Assembly: GCF_001014615.2 (NCBI RefSeq)
Contig: NZ_LBCQ02000001.1
Coordinates: 1-64,000, forward strand
Length of the DNA stretch: 64,000 bases
Origin: Aquamicrobium sp. LC103
GTDB taxonomy: Bacteria > Pseudomonadota > Alphaproteobacteria > Rhizobiales > Rhizobiaceae
Direction: 5' to 3'
The notes beneath the pieces were generated by a model. That model searched no databases. It saw nothing but the letters and a program-made list of their open reading frames with translations, and was not told where the DNA came from. Below are positions 19,832 to 29,233 of this stretch, piece after piece. The translations under genes and the position numbers were made by a program. Each line of letters starts with the position of its first letter. Position 1 is the first letter of the stretch.

Positions 19832-20584
19832 CTACTGCTTCCTGCTTTGCAGCCAGGTCTCGTAGTCCTTGTAAACCTCATCGAACTTTCCGTGAGCGCG
19901 TATCTCGCCCCGGTCAACCCAGACCAGCGTGTCGACCCAATCCGCAAGCACGCGCTTCGAATGGCTGGCAAGCAGGAGAATCTGGCTTCTTTCGATCAAT
20001 TGCGACTGGAGTTCGTTGATCGTTCCGCTGACCGAAGGATCGGCCGCGCCGATCCACTCGTCCATGATCAGGATCTCGCCACGGACGAGCCTGAGGAGGC
20101 TCATGACCAGCCGCGACCTCATGCCCGCGGAATAGGCGTTCATGGGCAGCTCGAAATAGCCGCCCAGCTTGCTGAGCCCCTTCACCTCTTCCACCCGTTC
20201 GGCGATGAGGCTTTGCGGAACGCCGAGATAGAGGCATTTGAGCTCGGTGTTCTGCCTGCCGGACAGGGTCGGCCTCAGTCCCGAGCCCAGGGCGAATTGC
20301 GGGCTGACAACACCCTCGATCTCCACCTTGCCGGATTGGGCGGCAAGCGCCTTGGCGCACAGCTTCAGCAGCGTCGACTTGCCGGACCCGTTCATGCCGA
20401 CGAGCCCGACCCGGTCGCCATCCTTGAGCGACAGCGAGATGTCGCGAAGGGCGGTTATCTCGAGATAGCGCCGCCCGACAACGATCTGCGCGCCAACCGC
20501 GCCGCGCTCTGCGGTCTTCGAAGCATCGCCCTTGTTGCGCAGAAAATAGCTTACGCTGGCGTTTTCGATATGGATTCTGGCCAT
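19832..20584 (-). CDS. Polysaccharide ABC exporter ATP-binding subunit (KpsT/Wzt-like)
   Basis: A 250-residue ATPase of the capsule/O-antigen exporter class. Walker A is at 63-71 (GMNGSGKST), the signature is the atypical YSAGMRSRL in place of LSGGQ, as usual for KpsT/Wzt, and Walker B is ILIMDEWIGAAD. The C-terminal carbohydrate-binding domain of long Wzt proteins is absent, so export probably does not depend on terminal sugar recognition. Its start is 3 bp from the stop of the permease gene; the two form the exporter. Confidence 0.92.
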   Translation of the reverse strand: MARIHIENASVSYFLRNKGDASKTAERGAVGAQIVVGRRYLEITALRDISLSLKDGDRVGLVGMNGSGKSTLLKLCAKALAAQSGKVEIEGVVSPQFALGSGLRPTLSGRQNTELKCLYLGVPQSLIAERVEEVKGLSKLGGYFELPMNAYSAGMRSRLVMSLLRLVRGEILIMDEWIGAADPSVSGTINELQSQLIERSQILLLASHSKRVLADWVDTLVWVDRGEIRAHGKFDEVYKDYETWLQSRKQ

Positions 20585-20586
20585 GG

Positions 20587-21495
20587 CTATTTCAGATTCC
20601 TTACGAAGCCCTGTGACTGATGATAGGCGAGATAGCCCACAAGGCACACCACCGCCGAGACGATGGCCGCGACAAGCCAGGCTTTCGCATCGATCGGCTC
20701 GATGCCGAAGACCTGGCGCGGAAGCGAAAGAAAATAGGCGGCGGGGTTGTACTTCACGAGAAAGCCGCGCACGCCGCCGCCGCCTTCCGCCGCGCTCCAG
20801 AAGACCGGCGAGGCGAAAAACATGAAACGCGTGCCGACGGCGATCAGCGCCTTCAGGTCGGGAAAGAAGATCGTCATCATGTTGACGAGGTAGGCCGTCC
20901 CGAGCGACGTGACCACGGTTAGCGCGATGAAGGGGAAGAACAGCAGCAGACCGACACCGAGCTTCCATGGGCTGAGGATCGCGATGAGGATCACCAGAAC
21001 CGCCAGATTGAGAAGATAGGCGAAGAGGCGATCGATCAGCAGCTTTCCGAACAGTCCTGCCAATGACAGATTGTTGTGGATGGCGAACTCGAAGCGGCCC
21101 TGGATGACGTCGGTGCTGCCGGTGATGGAATCCGCGATGAAATTCCAGAAGATGTAGCCGGCGAACACGTAGAAGAAGAATTCCAGCACCGACATGGAGT
21201 CGGCGTGATGAAACACGAGCGCCAGCATGGCTGCGAACAGCAACGAGGAAAGCGGTATCCAGAAGATACCGAGATGCGTGCCCCGATGTTCGGATTTCGC
21301 CTCGATGTAGCTGATGTGGAAGAAGCGGACGAGACCGGAAAGATACGGCCTGATGCTTTGCCAAAGGGTCATGGATGTTTGCCGGAGTGAACTGGAACGG
21401 ATCGTCTCGATTGATCTGGCTGGCTTATAGCGCCTTGCGAGCAACCGCAACCTGCTTGGCCGTTTCGCCGTAACGGCGTGGCTTTGTGATGTCAT
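20587..21495 (-). CDS. Polysaccharide ABC exporter permease (KpsM/Wzm-like)
   Basis: A 302-residue ABC-2 type permease with six predicted membrane segments between about residues 70 and 295, including LGIFWIPLSSLLFAAMLALVF and the ITGSTDVIQGRFEFAIHNN loop typical of this group. It moves an undecaprenyl- or phospholipid-linked glycan across the inner membrane together with the adjacent ATPase. The first 41 residues are basic and may be over-long: an internal ATG at 21372 (MTLWQSIRPYLSG) is an alternative start. Confidence 0.88.
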   Translation of the reverse strand: MTSQSHAVTAKRPSRLRLLARRYKPARSIETIRSSSLRQTSMTLWQSIRPYLSGLVRFFHISYIEAKSEHRGTHLGIFWIPLSSLLFAAMLALVFHHADSMSVLEFFFYVFAGYIFWNFIADSITGSTDVIQGRFEFAIHNNLSLAGLFGKLLIDRLFAYLLNLAVLVILIAILSPWKLGVGLLLFFPFIALTVVTSLGTAYLVNMMTIFFPDLKALIAVGTRFMFFASPVFWSAAEGGGGVRGFLVKYNPAAYFLSLPRQVFGIEPIDAKAWLVAAIVSAVVCLVGYLAYHQSQGFVRNLK

Positions 21496-21543
21496 GGCGG
21501 GAAATCCATTCTGATGTCGCGAATGCGGGATTTTCGCCCCCGG

Positions 21544-22794
21544 TCAGCCTTCGCGGCCGCCGTTCAGGCGCTCGATCCGCTCGGACAATTCCGCGTAGAT
21601 CGCGTCGGCGCCGTAGCGTCGGAGGAATTCATGGCGGATGCGTTCGCGCTCGCCGACCAGCCCGCTGCGTTCAAGCCCCTGAGAGATCGCAGCGGCCAGG
21701 GCTTGCGGATTGCCGCCGGGAACGGTGAGACCCGCCTCGAGCTCGTCGAGCAGAGCCGAGGCTTCCCCGTTCAGCGTCGATATCTGATAGACCCCATAGG
21801 CCATGTACTCGAATATCTTGTTCGGCAGGCCCTGCGGCGCGCCCTCGCGATAGGGCATCAGGCCGATGGCGCTTCTTTCCAGGAGAACGGCGACCTGGCG
21901 CGCGTTCAGCCAACCGGGCGCGACGACGTTCGCAAGCCCCTCGATCGGCCGTTGCATCCTTCCGCTCTCGTCGCCGTCTCCGGCGAGCACGAACTGCACG
22001 TCGCTCCTATCCTTGAACAGGGCGGCGGTCTGGATGACGAGATCGATATCGTAGGTCGAGCCCCAGGTGCCGACGAAGCTGACGATCCGCTTGTCCGTGT
22101 CGATCCCCATCGCGCGCAGCCGCGCCAGCTCCTCCTGCGTCTCGGTCGCGGAAGGCGGCGGAGGCAGCGCGTAGCCCAGCGGAACGACGGCGTCGAGCTC
22201 GCTTCGCTCGCGGCCGCCCTTGGCGAGGCCCCATTCGAGATATTGCGGAGAGATGCCGACGATCGCGGTGGCGTTCCGGCAGGCAAAGGCGACCTGCTCC
22301 TCCAGCGGAGCGACCGCCAGGCGCAGCCCGGGCTTCGGCAGCCAGGGCAGGAAATCGGCGAAGAAATCGGGCCACAGGTCACGCACGGACAGCAGCGTCG
22401 GAATGTTCCACCTGCGCGCCACGCCGATCGCCGCGGCGGCGGCCTCCGGCGTCGGCACGTCGGTGACGATGACATCGGGACGCGTCTCGGCCCGCTCGGC
22501 AAAATCCAGGAAGGCGCGGGCGAAGCGGCGGTTGTGCCAGACCCTGAGCGGGCTGGTGTTGCGCTTGTAGCCCGGCGCCCTCAGCAGCTCTATCCGGTAG
22601 CGATCCGTCACGTGGTGCGTCTCGTTGCGGCGCGTCCGCTGCCTTCTGCCGTAGTGATCAAAGCTGGACGTGATCCAGCAGACGTCGTGGCCACGTTCGG
22701 CAAGCGCCTTGCACAGCATGCCGCCGCGCAGGAGGCGTCTGTCTCCGGCGTCGATCGGAAGCGGCTCGGAATCGCGGACGAACCAAATATGCAT
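21544..22794 (-). CDS. GT4-family glycosyltransferase
   Basis: A 416-residue protein starting MHIWFVRDSEPLPIDAGDRRLLRGGML, the pattern of WbpH/Fuc-NAc transferase-like GT4 enzymes. The acceptor half includes DVCWITSSFDHYG. The donor half has IVSFVGTWGSTYDIDLVIQTA and the C-terminal GLPNKIFEYMAYG, where the EX7E glutamates are less clear. It adds a sugar during assembly of the same surface glycan exported by the neighbouring ABC pair. The linkage cannot be inferred. Confidence 0.88.
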   Translation of the reverse strand: MHIWFVRDSEPLPIDAGDRRLLRGGMLCKALAERGHDVCWITSSFDHYGRRQRTRRNETHHVTDRYRIELLRAPGYKRNTSPLRVWHNRRFARAFLDFAERAETRPDVIVTDVPTPEAAAAAIGVARRWNIPTLLSVRDLWPDFFADFLPWLPKPGLRLAVAPLEEQVAFACRNATAIVGISPQYLEWGLAKGGRERSELDAVVPLGYALPPPPSATETQEELARLRAMGIDTDKRIVSFVGTWGSTYDIDLVIQTAALFKDRSDVQFVLAGDGDESGRMQRPIEGLANVVAPGWLNARQVAVLLERSAIGLMPYREGAPQGLPNKIFEYMAYGVYQISTLNGEASALLDELEAGLTVPGGNPQALAAAISQGLERSGLVGERERIRHEFLRRYGADAIYAELSERIERLNGGREG

Positions 22795-22916
22795 GTTTCA
22801 GTCCCTGTTGATCCGTCGCAAGAGAATTTCGCGTGCGCGGCTAATGTCAACCGGCAGCAGGGGTCGCGCTTTCACCGATAAGTGGGGCGATGCCGTGGCA
22901 ATGTCGAACAGGCGGG

Positions 22917-23924
22917 TCAAGTCGCAGCGTCCGCGACCGAAGCGGGCCGGCTACCGCCATAGAGCATGCCGGACTTGCGGATCGCCTCGCGCAGGGCCGG
23001 TCTCGGCCGGACATCGAAAGTCTCGTGAAAGCGGGTGGCATCCACCACCAGATTTCCGAGCAGCCCGTCGGCACGGTGATGCCGATCCACGAGCTCGGCC
23101 ACTCCGTGAAGGATCGATGTCGGGAACGGAACGAGGTGCGGCGGCATTCCCATGCCGGCGCGCAACTCCGTCACGATTTCCGAGAGCGAAAGGCTTTCGG
23201 GGTCGGCGATGCAGTAGTTCCCCGCGGCCTCAGGCGGGAAGCGGCCGGAGCAGAGATGGGCGACCGCCTCAGCGACGGTGTCCACGCCGATCATCGAACG
23301 CCTGTTGTCGACGCTCGCGAAGGGCAGCGGCAGCCCGGTCGCGGCAAGACGCTGCAGGGAAGCCCAGTTGCCCTTCGCCTCCGCGCCGACGATCAGCGGC
23401 GGACGAAGCGAGACGGCGAACATGCCCTCCCCCGCCATGGCCACCACATGCTCCTCCGCCAGGCGCTTCGACCGGCCGTAATTCGTGGTGGGCTCACCCC
23501 GTGTCGCGTCGTCGATCACATCGGAGGACGCGTTGCCGGTCACCGCCGCCAGACTGCTGAGGTTGATAAAGGTGTCGACGCGTCCACGAACAGCCGCCTG
23601 GACGAGCCTTTCCGTGGCGAGCGCATTGGCGCGCAGGAACGGATCGTCCCCGTTGACATCCCCGGCGTCGTGGACATGCGCCAGTCCGGCAAGATGAACG
23701 ACCGCGGAAACGCCTTGGAGCGCCTGGTCGAGATGCGGCGACGTCTCGATGTCGCCGGTCTCGACGATTTCGATCCGCCCGTCGTCCCGCCAGGGCGCCG
23801 GGCAAGCCTCGATCGAGCGAACCGCAAGCCGCAGCTCGCGACGCGAGGCCAGCAACAAGCCGACCACGTGCTTTCCGACGAAACCGGTGGCGCCGGTGAC
23901 AAGGATTCGACCTGTATCTATCAC
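22917..23924 (-). CDS. NAD-dependent epimerase/dehydratase (NDP-sugar, SDR family)
   Basis: An extended short-chain dehydrogenase of 335 residues. The NAD-binding GATGFVG lies at 11-17 and the active-site YxxxK at NYGRSKRLAEEHV. Relatives act on UDP-N-acetyl-hexosamines in O-antigen and capsule synthesis (WbpK/WbpV-like 4-epimerase or reductase). GTG 23924 gives the usual short N-terminus; the frame stays open to 24128, but that extension is Arg-rich with no domain. It is the first gene of the polysaccharide cluster. The 294 bp to dgoK hold the divergent promoters and no gene. Confidence 0.85.
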   Translation of the reverse strand: MIDTGRILVTGATGFVGKHVVGLLLASRRELRLAVRSIEACPAPWRDDGRIEIVETGDIETSPHLDQALQGVSAVVHLAGLAHVHDAGDVNGDDPFLRANALATERLVQAAVRGRVDTFINLSSLAAVTGNASSDVIDDATRGEPTTNYGRSKRLAEEHVVAMAGEGMFAVSLRPPLIVGAEAKGNWASLQRLAATGLPLPFASVDNRRSMIGVDTVAEAVAHLCSGRFPPEAAGNYCIADPESLSLSEIVTELRAGMGMPPHLVPFPTSILHGVAELVDRHHRADGLLGNLVVDATRFHETFDVRPRPALREAIRKSGMLYGGSRPASVADAAT

Positions 23925-24218
23925 TGCTCGTTCGGCGGGTCCCTGTCGTGAGGACTGATTCGGCGATCGCCCAAAAAATCCCAACGACAACCCGCCAACC
24001 CCGGCGCGAACCGGGATTCGCGCAGTAGCGTGCCACCCCAGTTCACCGACTAAGTAGAGATTGCGGCGCAAATCAGTCAGCCGGCAAGGAAACCGCGAAG
24101 ACAGCCGGCGGAGCGAAACGGGCCGCACCCATGACCGCCTCTCCTTCCTTGAAACTGTCGGCCAAGACGGCTACGGCAAATGAAAGCTCGGGTGGGCGCG
24201 AAGGAAGTGAACCGCGGC

Positions 24219-25142
24219 ATGGTTGATCAGACGAAGGCGTCTTTCGTCGGCGTGGACTGGGGCACCAGCAGTTTCCGGCTGTGGGTGATGGCCGCCGACG
24301 GGACGCCGCTCGCGGCAAGCCGCGGCGACGAGGGCATGCTCCACTGCAACGTCCACGGTTTTCAGCCGGTCCTCGACAAGCACCTGCGAAATGCCGGCGC
24401 GAATGACGACCTGCCGGTTCTGATCTGCGGCATGGCGGGCGCCAGGCAAGGCTGGATCGAGGCGCCCTATGCGCCGACGCCGACGCATTTGAGCGAGCTG
24501 CACGAGCGCGCCATCGCCGTTCCAGCCGAAGGACGCGACATCCGCATCCTCCCCGGCATCGCGCAGGTTTCGGCGGACGCTCCCAACGTCATGCGCGGCG
24601 AGGAGACGCAGCTTCTCGGCTCGATCGCCGACGGCTTTTCCGGCCTCGTCTGCATGCCGGGCACCCATTGCAAATGGGTCTCGATCGACGACGGCGACGT
24701 GACCGGCTTCGCCACCTTCATGACCGGCGAGCTCTTCTCCGTCATCAGCAAGCATTCGATCCTCGTGCATGCGCTCGAGGCGGGCGGCGCGCCCGCCGCC
24801 GACGATCCAGCCTTCCGTGCCGCCGTCGCCTCCGTGCGCGACGATGGGGCGGCCGCGTTCGCCTCGCTGTTCGCGATCCGGGCGGGACAGCTGCTCGGCT
24901 TCGAGTCGCGGGAACAGGGCGCCGCGCATCTCTCGGGTCTTCTGATCGGCGCCGAGATCGCCGCGGCGAAGTCGCTCTTCGGCGTGCCCGGCAAAATCGT
25001 GCTGGTGGGCTCCGGAGCACTCGGGAAGCTTTATGAAACGGTGCTGGCCGACGCCGGCTATGCGGTCGATGTCGCCGACGCCGAGGAATCGGTGCGAAAC
25101 GGGCTGGCGAAGGCGGCCGCCAGGCTATGGACAAGGAAATGA
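24219..25142 (+). CDS. dgoK: 2-dehydro-3-deoxygalactonokinase
   Basis: Phosphorylates 2-keto-3-deoxygalactonate in the De Ley-Doudoroff pathway of galactose catabolism. The 307-residue protein has the family N-terminus (FVGVDWGTSSFRLWVM), the central GMAGARQGWIEAPY and the C-terminal GLLIGAEI and LVGSGALGKLY segments. The dgoA start lies immediately after its stop, so the two enzymes are co-translated. No galactose dehydrogenase or galactonate dehydratase is nearby. Confidence 0.93.
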   Translation: MVDQTKASFVGVDWGTSSFRLWVMAADGTPLAASRGDEGMLHCNVHGFQPVLDKHLRNAGANDDLPVLICGMAGARQGWIEAPYAPTPTHLSELHERAIAVPAEGRDIRILPGIAQVSADAPNVMRGEETQLLGSIADGFSGLVCMPGTHCKWVSIDDGDVTGFATFMTGELFSVISKHSILVHALEAGGAPAADDPAFRAAVASVRDDGAAAFASLFAIRAGQLLGFESREQGAAHLSGLLIGAEIAAAKSLFGVPGKIVLVGSGALGKLYETVLADAGYAVDVADAEESVRNGLAKAAARLWTRK

Positions 25143-25144
25143 AG

Positions 25145-25792
25145 ATGAGCAAAACCATTGCATGGCCGTCCTTCAAGCGCGACCTCGTCGCCATCCTGCG
25201 CGGCGTGAAGCCCGCCGAGGTGGAAGCGATCGTCGGCGTGCTCATGGAAGAGCGGTTCGAAGCCATCGAGGTGCCGCTGAACTCGCCGGAGCCGTTCCGC
25301 TCGATCGAGATCATCGCCAAGGCTTTCGGCGACGACGGTCTGATCGGCGCCGGCACCGTGCTCTCGGCGCAGGACTGCGCCCGCGTCGCCGATGCCGGTG
25401 GCAGGCTGATGGTCAGCCCCAATGTCGACCCCGAGGTGATCGCCATGGCCGGCGCGCGCGGCATGGTCTCGCTGCCCGGCGTGTTCACTCCCACGGAGGC
25501 GCTGCTGGCGCTGCGCTCGGGCGCTTCGGCGCTGAAATTCTTCCCGGCGAGCGCGCTCGGCGCGTCCGGCATTTCGGCGATTAAGGCGATCCTGCCCGGC
25601 GACACCGTGCTCGGGGCGGTCGGCGGCGTCTCTGAGACAAGCTTCGCCGACTTCGCCAGGATCGGCGTGCGGACCTTCGGCCTGGGCTCCAGCCTCTACA
25701 AGCCGGGCGACGACGCGGCAACGGTGCGCGCGCGAGCAAGGCTCGCGGTCGAGGCTTACGACGAGGCCTTCGCCGGCGCCGCACAATCCTGA
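25145..25792 (+). CDS. dgoA: 2-dehydro-3-deoxy-6-phosphogalactonate aldolase
   Basis: Cleaves KDPGal to pyruvate and glyceraldehyde 3-phosphate. The class I aldolase residues of the KDPG/KDPGal family are visible: R19 in AILRGV, E42 in IEVPLNSP and Schiff-base K131 in ALKFFPAS. Three in-frame ATGs exist (25127, 25139, 25145). The last is preceded by AAGGA at 7-bp spacing and is preferred, giving 215 residues; 25139 would overlap the dgoK stop as ATGA. Confidence 0.93.
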   Translation: MSKTIAWPSFKRDLVAILRGVKPAEVEAIVGVLMEERFEAIEVPLNSPEPFRSIEIIAKAFGDDGLIGAGTVLSAQDCARVADAGGRLMVSPNVDPEVIAMAGARGMVSLPGVFTPTEALLALRSGASALKFFPASALGASGISAIKAILPGDTVLGAVGGVSETSFADFARIGVRTFGLGSSLYKPGDDAATVRARARLAVEAYDEAFAGAAQS

Positions 25793-25884
25793 CCTAACCG
25801 TCCGCTTGTGAAAATCCGCCGGCGGCGGCTAAGATCGCCTGCCGGCGCGCTCCGCGCTCGCGCCAGACAGAAGGACGCAGCAGC

Positions 25885-26439
25885 TTGAAACTGAGCATCA
25901 ACCGGGATTTCACCAAGTTCTCCCGTGTCACCTCGATCGTGGAGGCGGAGAAGACGGCCGGCCTCGCCGAGCCTTTCGACACGGCGATCCTGCCGCATGA
26001 CGAACGCCATCTGCGGCGCAAGGTGATCGAGCTGAAAGGCGGCGAACGAGTGTTCATCGACCTTGCCGAGCCGGTTCACCTCGGGACCGGCGACAGGCTG
26101 ATGCTCGAAGACGGGCGCAATGCCGCGATAGCGGCGGCCGAGGAGGAGCTCTACGAGATCGCGGCGCGCGACCGCCTGCACCTCGCCCGGCTCTGCTGGC
26201 ACATCGGCAACCGGCATCTCGCCGCCCAGATCGACGAGGATCGCATCCTCATCCTGCGCGACCATGTCATCAAGGCGATGCTGGAAGGGCTCGGCGCAAC
26301 GGTCCGCGAGATCGTCGGATCGTTCGAGCCGGTGCGCGGCGCCTATTCGGGCCACGGTCATTCGCACGGCCACGATCATCACCATCATGATCATGATCAT
26401 GGGCACGAACACGGGCATCATCACCACCACCATGACTGA
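25885..26439 (+). CDS. ureE: Urease accessory protein UreE (nickel chaperone)
   Basis: Delivers Ni2+ to apo-urease via UreG. The 184-residue protein has the N-terminal peptide-binding domain ([19 protein letters not shown]), a metal-binding middle ([14 protein letters not shown]) and a long His-rich tail from about residue 155, including [21 protein letters not shown], for Ni storage. The start is TTG 25885, with AAGGA about 10 bp upstream. It overlaps ureF by 8 bp. Urease structural genes ureABC and ureD are absent from the window. Confidence 0.93.
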   Translation: MKLSINRDFTKFSRVTSIVEAEKTAGLAEPFDTAILPHDERHLRRKVIELKGGERVFIDLAEPVHLGTGDRLMLEDGRNAAIAAAEEELYEIAARDRLHLARLCWHIGNRHLAAQIDEDRILILRDHVIKAMLEGLGATVREIVGSFEPVRGAYSGHGHSHGHDHHHHDHDHGHEHGHHHHHHD

Positions 26440-27100
26440 CAGCTCCGGCCTCGCGCTCGTCCGACTGATGGCCTGGCTGTCGCCCGCCTTTCCGGTGGGC
26501 TCGTTCAGCTACAGCCACGGGCTCGAGCGCGCGGTGCATGACGGCCTGATCGAGGATGCCGACGGCCTCGCGGAATGGATCGCGGCGTTGCTCGGCCACG
26601 GCTCGGCCTGGAACGACGCGGTCCTGTTCGCCGAAAGCTGGCGGCGGGCGAAGGCGGGCGAGGCCCCGCGAGAGGTCGCCGAACTGGCCGAAGCGCTCGC
26701 CGGCTCGAAGGAACGGCACATGGAGGCGATGCTGCAGGGCACAGCCTTCCTCAAGGCGGCAGCGACATGGCCGGCAAGCGCGATTGCGTCCCTAGGCGAG
26801 GAATGCCCCTACTGCGTCGCGGTCGGCGCGACCGCCGGCGCGCACGCGATCGCGCTGGAGGACGCGCTCGCCGCCTTCCTGCAGGCGTTCTCGGCCAATC
26901 TGGCGCAGGCTGCCATCAGGCTCGGCGTGATCGGCCAGACCGAGGCCGTCGCCCTGCTGGCGCGGCTAGAGCCGGAAATACTCGCCACCGCCACGCGCGC
27001 GGCGCGTTCCACGCTCGACGAGCTCGGCTCGGCGACGCTCGCCTCCGAGATCGCGGCGATGAGACACGAAGAACAATATTCGAGGCTGTTTCGATCATGA
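26432..27100 (+). CDS. ureF: Urease accessory protein UreF
   Basis: GTPase-regulating member of the UreD-UreF-UreG activation complex. The 222-residue, mostly helical protein has the typical start [20 protein letters not shown], followed by [11 protein letters not shown] and a C-terminal half rich in Ala. The ATG lies inside the end of ureE and the stop overlaps the ureG ATG (ATGA), so ureE, ureF and ureG are translationally coupled. Confidence 0.95.
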   Translation: MTDSSGLALVRLMAWLSPAFPVGSFSYSHGLERAVHDGLIEDADGLAEWIAALLGHGSAWNDAVLFAESWRRAKAGEAPREVAELAEALAGSKERHMEAMLQGTAFLKAAATWPASAIASLGEECPYCVAVGATAGAHAIALEDALAAFLQAFSANLAQAAIRLGVIGQTEAVALLARLEPEILATATRAARSTLDELGSATLASEIAAMRHEEQYSRLFRS

Positions 27101-27729
27101 CCAACAACGGACCCCTGCGCATCGGCATCGGCGGACCCGTCGGCTCCGGCAAGACGACGCTCACCGAAAAGCTCTGCAAGGCGATGCGCGACGAATTCTC
27201 GATCGCGGTCGTCACCAACGACATCTACACCAAGGAAGACGCGCTGATGCTCGCCCGGCTGCAGGCGCTGCCGGAAGAGCGCATCATGGGCGTGGAGACG
27301 GGCGGCTGCCCGCACACGGCGATCCGCGAGGACGCCTCGATCAACCTCCAGGCGATCGCCGAGATGAACCGCAAGTTTTCCGACCTCGACATCGTCTTCA
27401 TCGAATCGGGCGGCGACAATCTGGCCGCCACCTTCTCGCCCGACCTCGCCGACCTGACGCTCTACGTGATCTCGGTCTGCCAGGGCGAGGAAATTCCCCG
27501 CAAGGGTGGCCCGGGCATCACGCGCTCCGATTTCCTCGTCATCAACAAATCCGACCTCGCGCCCCATGTGAACGTCAATCTCGACGTGATGGAGGCCGAT
27601 GCGGGCCGCATGCGCAAGGGCAAGCCCTTCGGCTTCACCGACCTGTCGCGCGGGCGCGGCCTTCAGGAGATCGTCGATTTCATCGTGGAGTTCGGCGGGC
27701 TGCGCCTCGACAGGAGAAAGACCGCCTGA
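27097..27729 (+). CDS. ureG: Urease accessory GTPase UreG
   Basis: SIMIBI GTPase that couples GTP hydrolysis to Ni insertion into urease. The P-loop GGPVGSGKT is at 12-20, the Ni-binding Cys-Pro-His at 71-73 (GGCPHTAI), and switch and G4 motifs appear as [17 protein letters not shown] and VINKSDLAP. Length 210 is standard. It is the last gene of ureEFG and converges on a small kinase gene with a gap of only 7 bp. Confidence 0.97.
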   Translation: MTNNGPLRIGIGGPVGSGKTTLTEKLCKAMRDEFSIAVVTNDIYTKEDALMLARLQALPEERIMGVETGGCPHTAIREDASINLQAIAEMNRKFSDLDIVFIESGGDNLAATFSPDLADLTLYVISVCQGEEIPRKGGPGITRSDFLVINKSDLAPHVNVNLDVMEADAGRMRKGKPFGFTDLSRGRGLQEIVDFIVEFGGLRLDRRKTA

Positions 27730-27736
27730 ACCGCCG

Positions 27737-28357
27737 TCAGCCCGGCGGCCTGATGACGATGTCGACCGAGCGCCGCCTGGCGATGACCCGTTCCGCATTG
27801 GGGATGTCGTTCGACATGGCGCGTTCGCGCGCGGCTTCCGGCGTGTGGTCGTGGTCGAGCCAGCGCTGGATCAGGCGCTTCTCGAGTTCCGGACGCGGAA
27901 CGTCGAGATAGACGGAATAGTCGAAGAGCGGCGCGAGCCCGTACCAGGGACTTTCGTCGAGCAGAAGGTAGTTGCCCTCGACCAATATGTATTTCGTGTC
28001 GGCGCCGACGATCGATCCGCCGGCGCGGGCAAGATCGCTTCCGCGGTCGAAGACCGGCACCGCCACCTCGCCGCCGCCCTTGCGCAGCCGCTCCAGAAGC
28101 GCGCGGAAGCCCTCGAAGTCGAATGTTTCCGGCGCGCCCTTGCGCGCGCGCAGGCCGCGCGTCTCGAGAACGGCATTGTCGTAGTGGAAGCCGTCCATCG
28201 GCACGATGGCAGCTGAATTTTCCGGCAGCAAGGCCAGCAGGGCCTCGGCGAAGGTCGACTTGCCCGCACCGGGCGGGCCGGCGATCGCCACGACCACCCG
28301 GTCACGGCCGGATGCCATTCGAAAGAGCGTGGCCGCGAGATGCGCGATTTCCGACAT
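27737..28357 (-). CDS. P-loop nucleoside/sugar kinase-like protein
   Basis: A 206-residue kinase of the uridine kinase/pantothenate kinase-like fold. Walker A is at 27-35 (GPPGAGKST), a DGFHYDN substrate block follows (MDGFHYDNAVL), and a lid appears later (RWLDHDHTPEAA). Rhizobial relatives such as FrcK sit beside sugar transporters. It lies 25 bp downstream of the D-lyxose isomerase-like gene on the same strand, so its substrate could be the ketose made by that enzyme. The substrate assignment is inference. Confidence 0.8.
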   Translation of the reverse strand: MSEIAHLAATLFRMASGRDRVVVAIAGPPGAGKSTFAEALLALLPENSAAIVPMDGFHYDNAVLETRGLRARKGAPETFDFEGFRALLERLRKGGGEVAVPVFDRGSDLARAGGSIVGADTKYILVEGNYLLLDESPWYGLAPLFDYSVYLDVPRPELEKRLIQRWLDHDHTPEAARERAMSNDIPNAERVIARRRSVDIVIRPPG

Positions 28358-28381
28358 GGCGCTCTCCTGTCTTGTGCCGCC

Positions 28382-29068
28382 TCAACCGAGCCAGCGGGCA
28401 TAATCCGAGACGAGGAGATGGTTCGGCTCCTCGTCTTCCTCGACATCGGAAAAACGGCTGATCGGCTCGGCGAAATAGTTGTCGGTCTCGTCGTCGTTGA
28501 CGGTCGAGACCTCCCCGATCAGCACGTCCTTGCCCTCCGCCCAGAAGGCATGCCAGACGCCCGGCAGCAGCGTCACGCTCTCGCCCGGCGCAAGCCTCAA
28601 TATGCCGCCCGCGTCGAGCGTGCGTGGCACGCCGTCGACCGGCACCCCTACCCGCGCCTTCCCGTCGATCGAGCCGTCGGGCGCCGACATGAAAAGCTTG
28701 AGCGCCAGCGTGCCGCCGCCGCGATTGATGATGTCCTCGGCCTTGACCTCGTGGCGGTGCATGGGGGCGAGCTGGTCGCGCCGCGAGATCATGATCTTTT
28801 CGGCGTAGAGCATGCCGCGGCCGCGCGCGAGATCGGCGGCGCTGCCGTTGCGCACGGTGAAGAGGAACAGGCCCCTGCAATCGAACTCGCCCTTGCCGTA
28901 GTCGGTTATGTCCCAGCCCAGCCGGCTGTCGATCACGCCGGCGAGCTCCTGCCTGCGCGCCTTCATCTCGCTCGGCGCCAGATAGGCGAAGGGAGGCAGG
29001 ATATAGCCGTGCGAGCGGATCATCGCATCGCTTTCCGCCAATATCGAATTGATGGCCGATCGCTTCAC
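28382..29068 (-). CDS. D-lyxose isomerase-like cupin (DUF1498)
   Basis: A 228-residue cupin of the D-lyxose ketol-isomerase family, which interconverts D-lyxose/D-xylulose and D-mannose/D-fructose. The candidate metal ligands are visible as H104 and H106 in PMHRHEVKAED, E111, and H173 in LLPGVWHAFW. The N-terminal half, SHGYILPPFAYLAP, and the YGKGEFDCRGLFLFT segment are typical. It is followed by a small kinase and preceded, on the same strand, by an orphan TRAP solute-binding protein whose gene ends in a terminator. Confidence 0.85.
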   Translation of the reverse strand: MKRSAINSILAESDAMIRSHGYILPPFAYLAPSEMKARRQELAGVIDSRLGWDITDYGKGEFDCRGLFLFTVRNGSAADLARGRGMLYAEKIMISRRDQLAPMHRHEVKAEDIINRGGGTLALKLFMSAPDGSIDGKARVGVPVDGVPRTLDAGGILRLAPGESVTLLPGVWHAFWAEGKDVLIGEVSTVNDDETDNYFAEPISRFSDVEEDEEPNHLLVSDYARWLG

Positions 29069-29178
29069 GCCCGCTTTCCTCCTCGTCCGACGCAGCCCCT
29101 ACATACAGAATTTTTCCGCGCGCCGGTAGCCGGAGAGTTTCCGGCCGGGATCGATCGCGGCGGGAACGGGCGGCAATG

Positions 29179-29212
29179 AAAAACCGGCCGCGAGACGTCC
29201 CGCGGCCGGTTT
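29179..29212 (-). terminator. Rho-independent terminator of the TRAP binding-protein gene
   Basis: Read on the minus strand, a 12-bp perfect stem (AAACCGGCCGCG and CGCGGCCGGTTT around an 8-nt loop) is followed directly by a run of T. It starts about 20 bp after the dctP stop at 29234. It should separate dctP from the lyxose isomerase-kinase pair downstream. Confidence 0.85.
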
Positions 29213-29233
29213 CAGACATTCCTGCCGGTGGGG

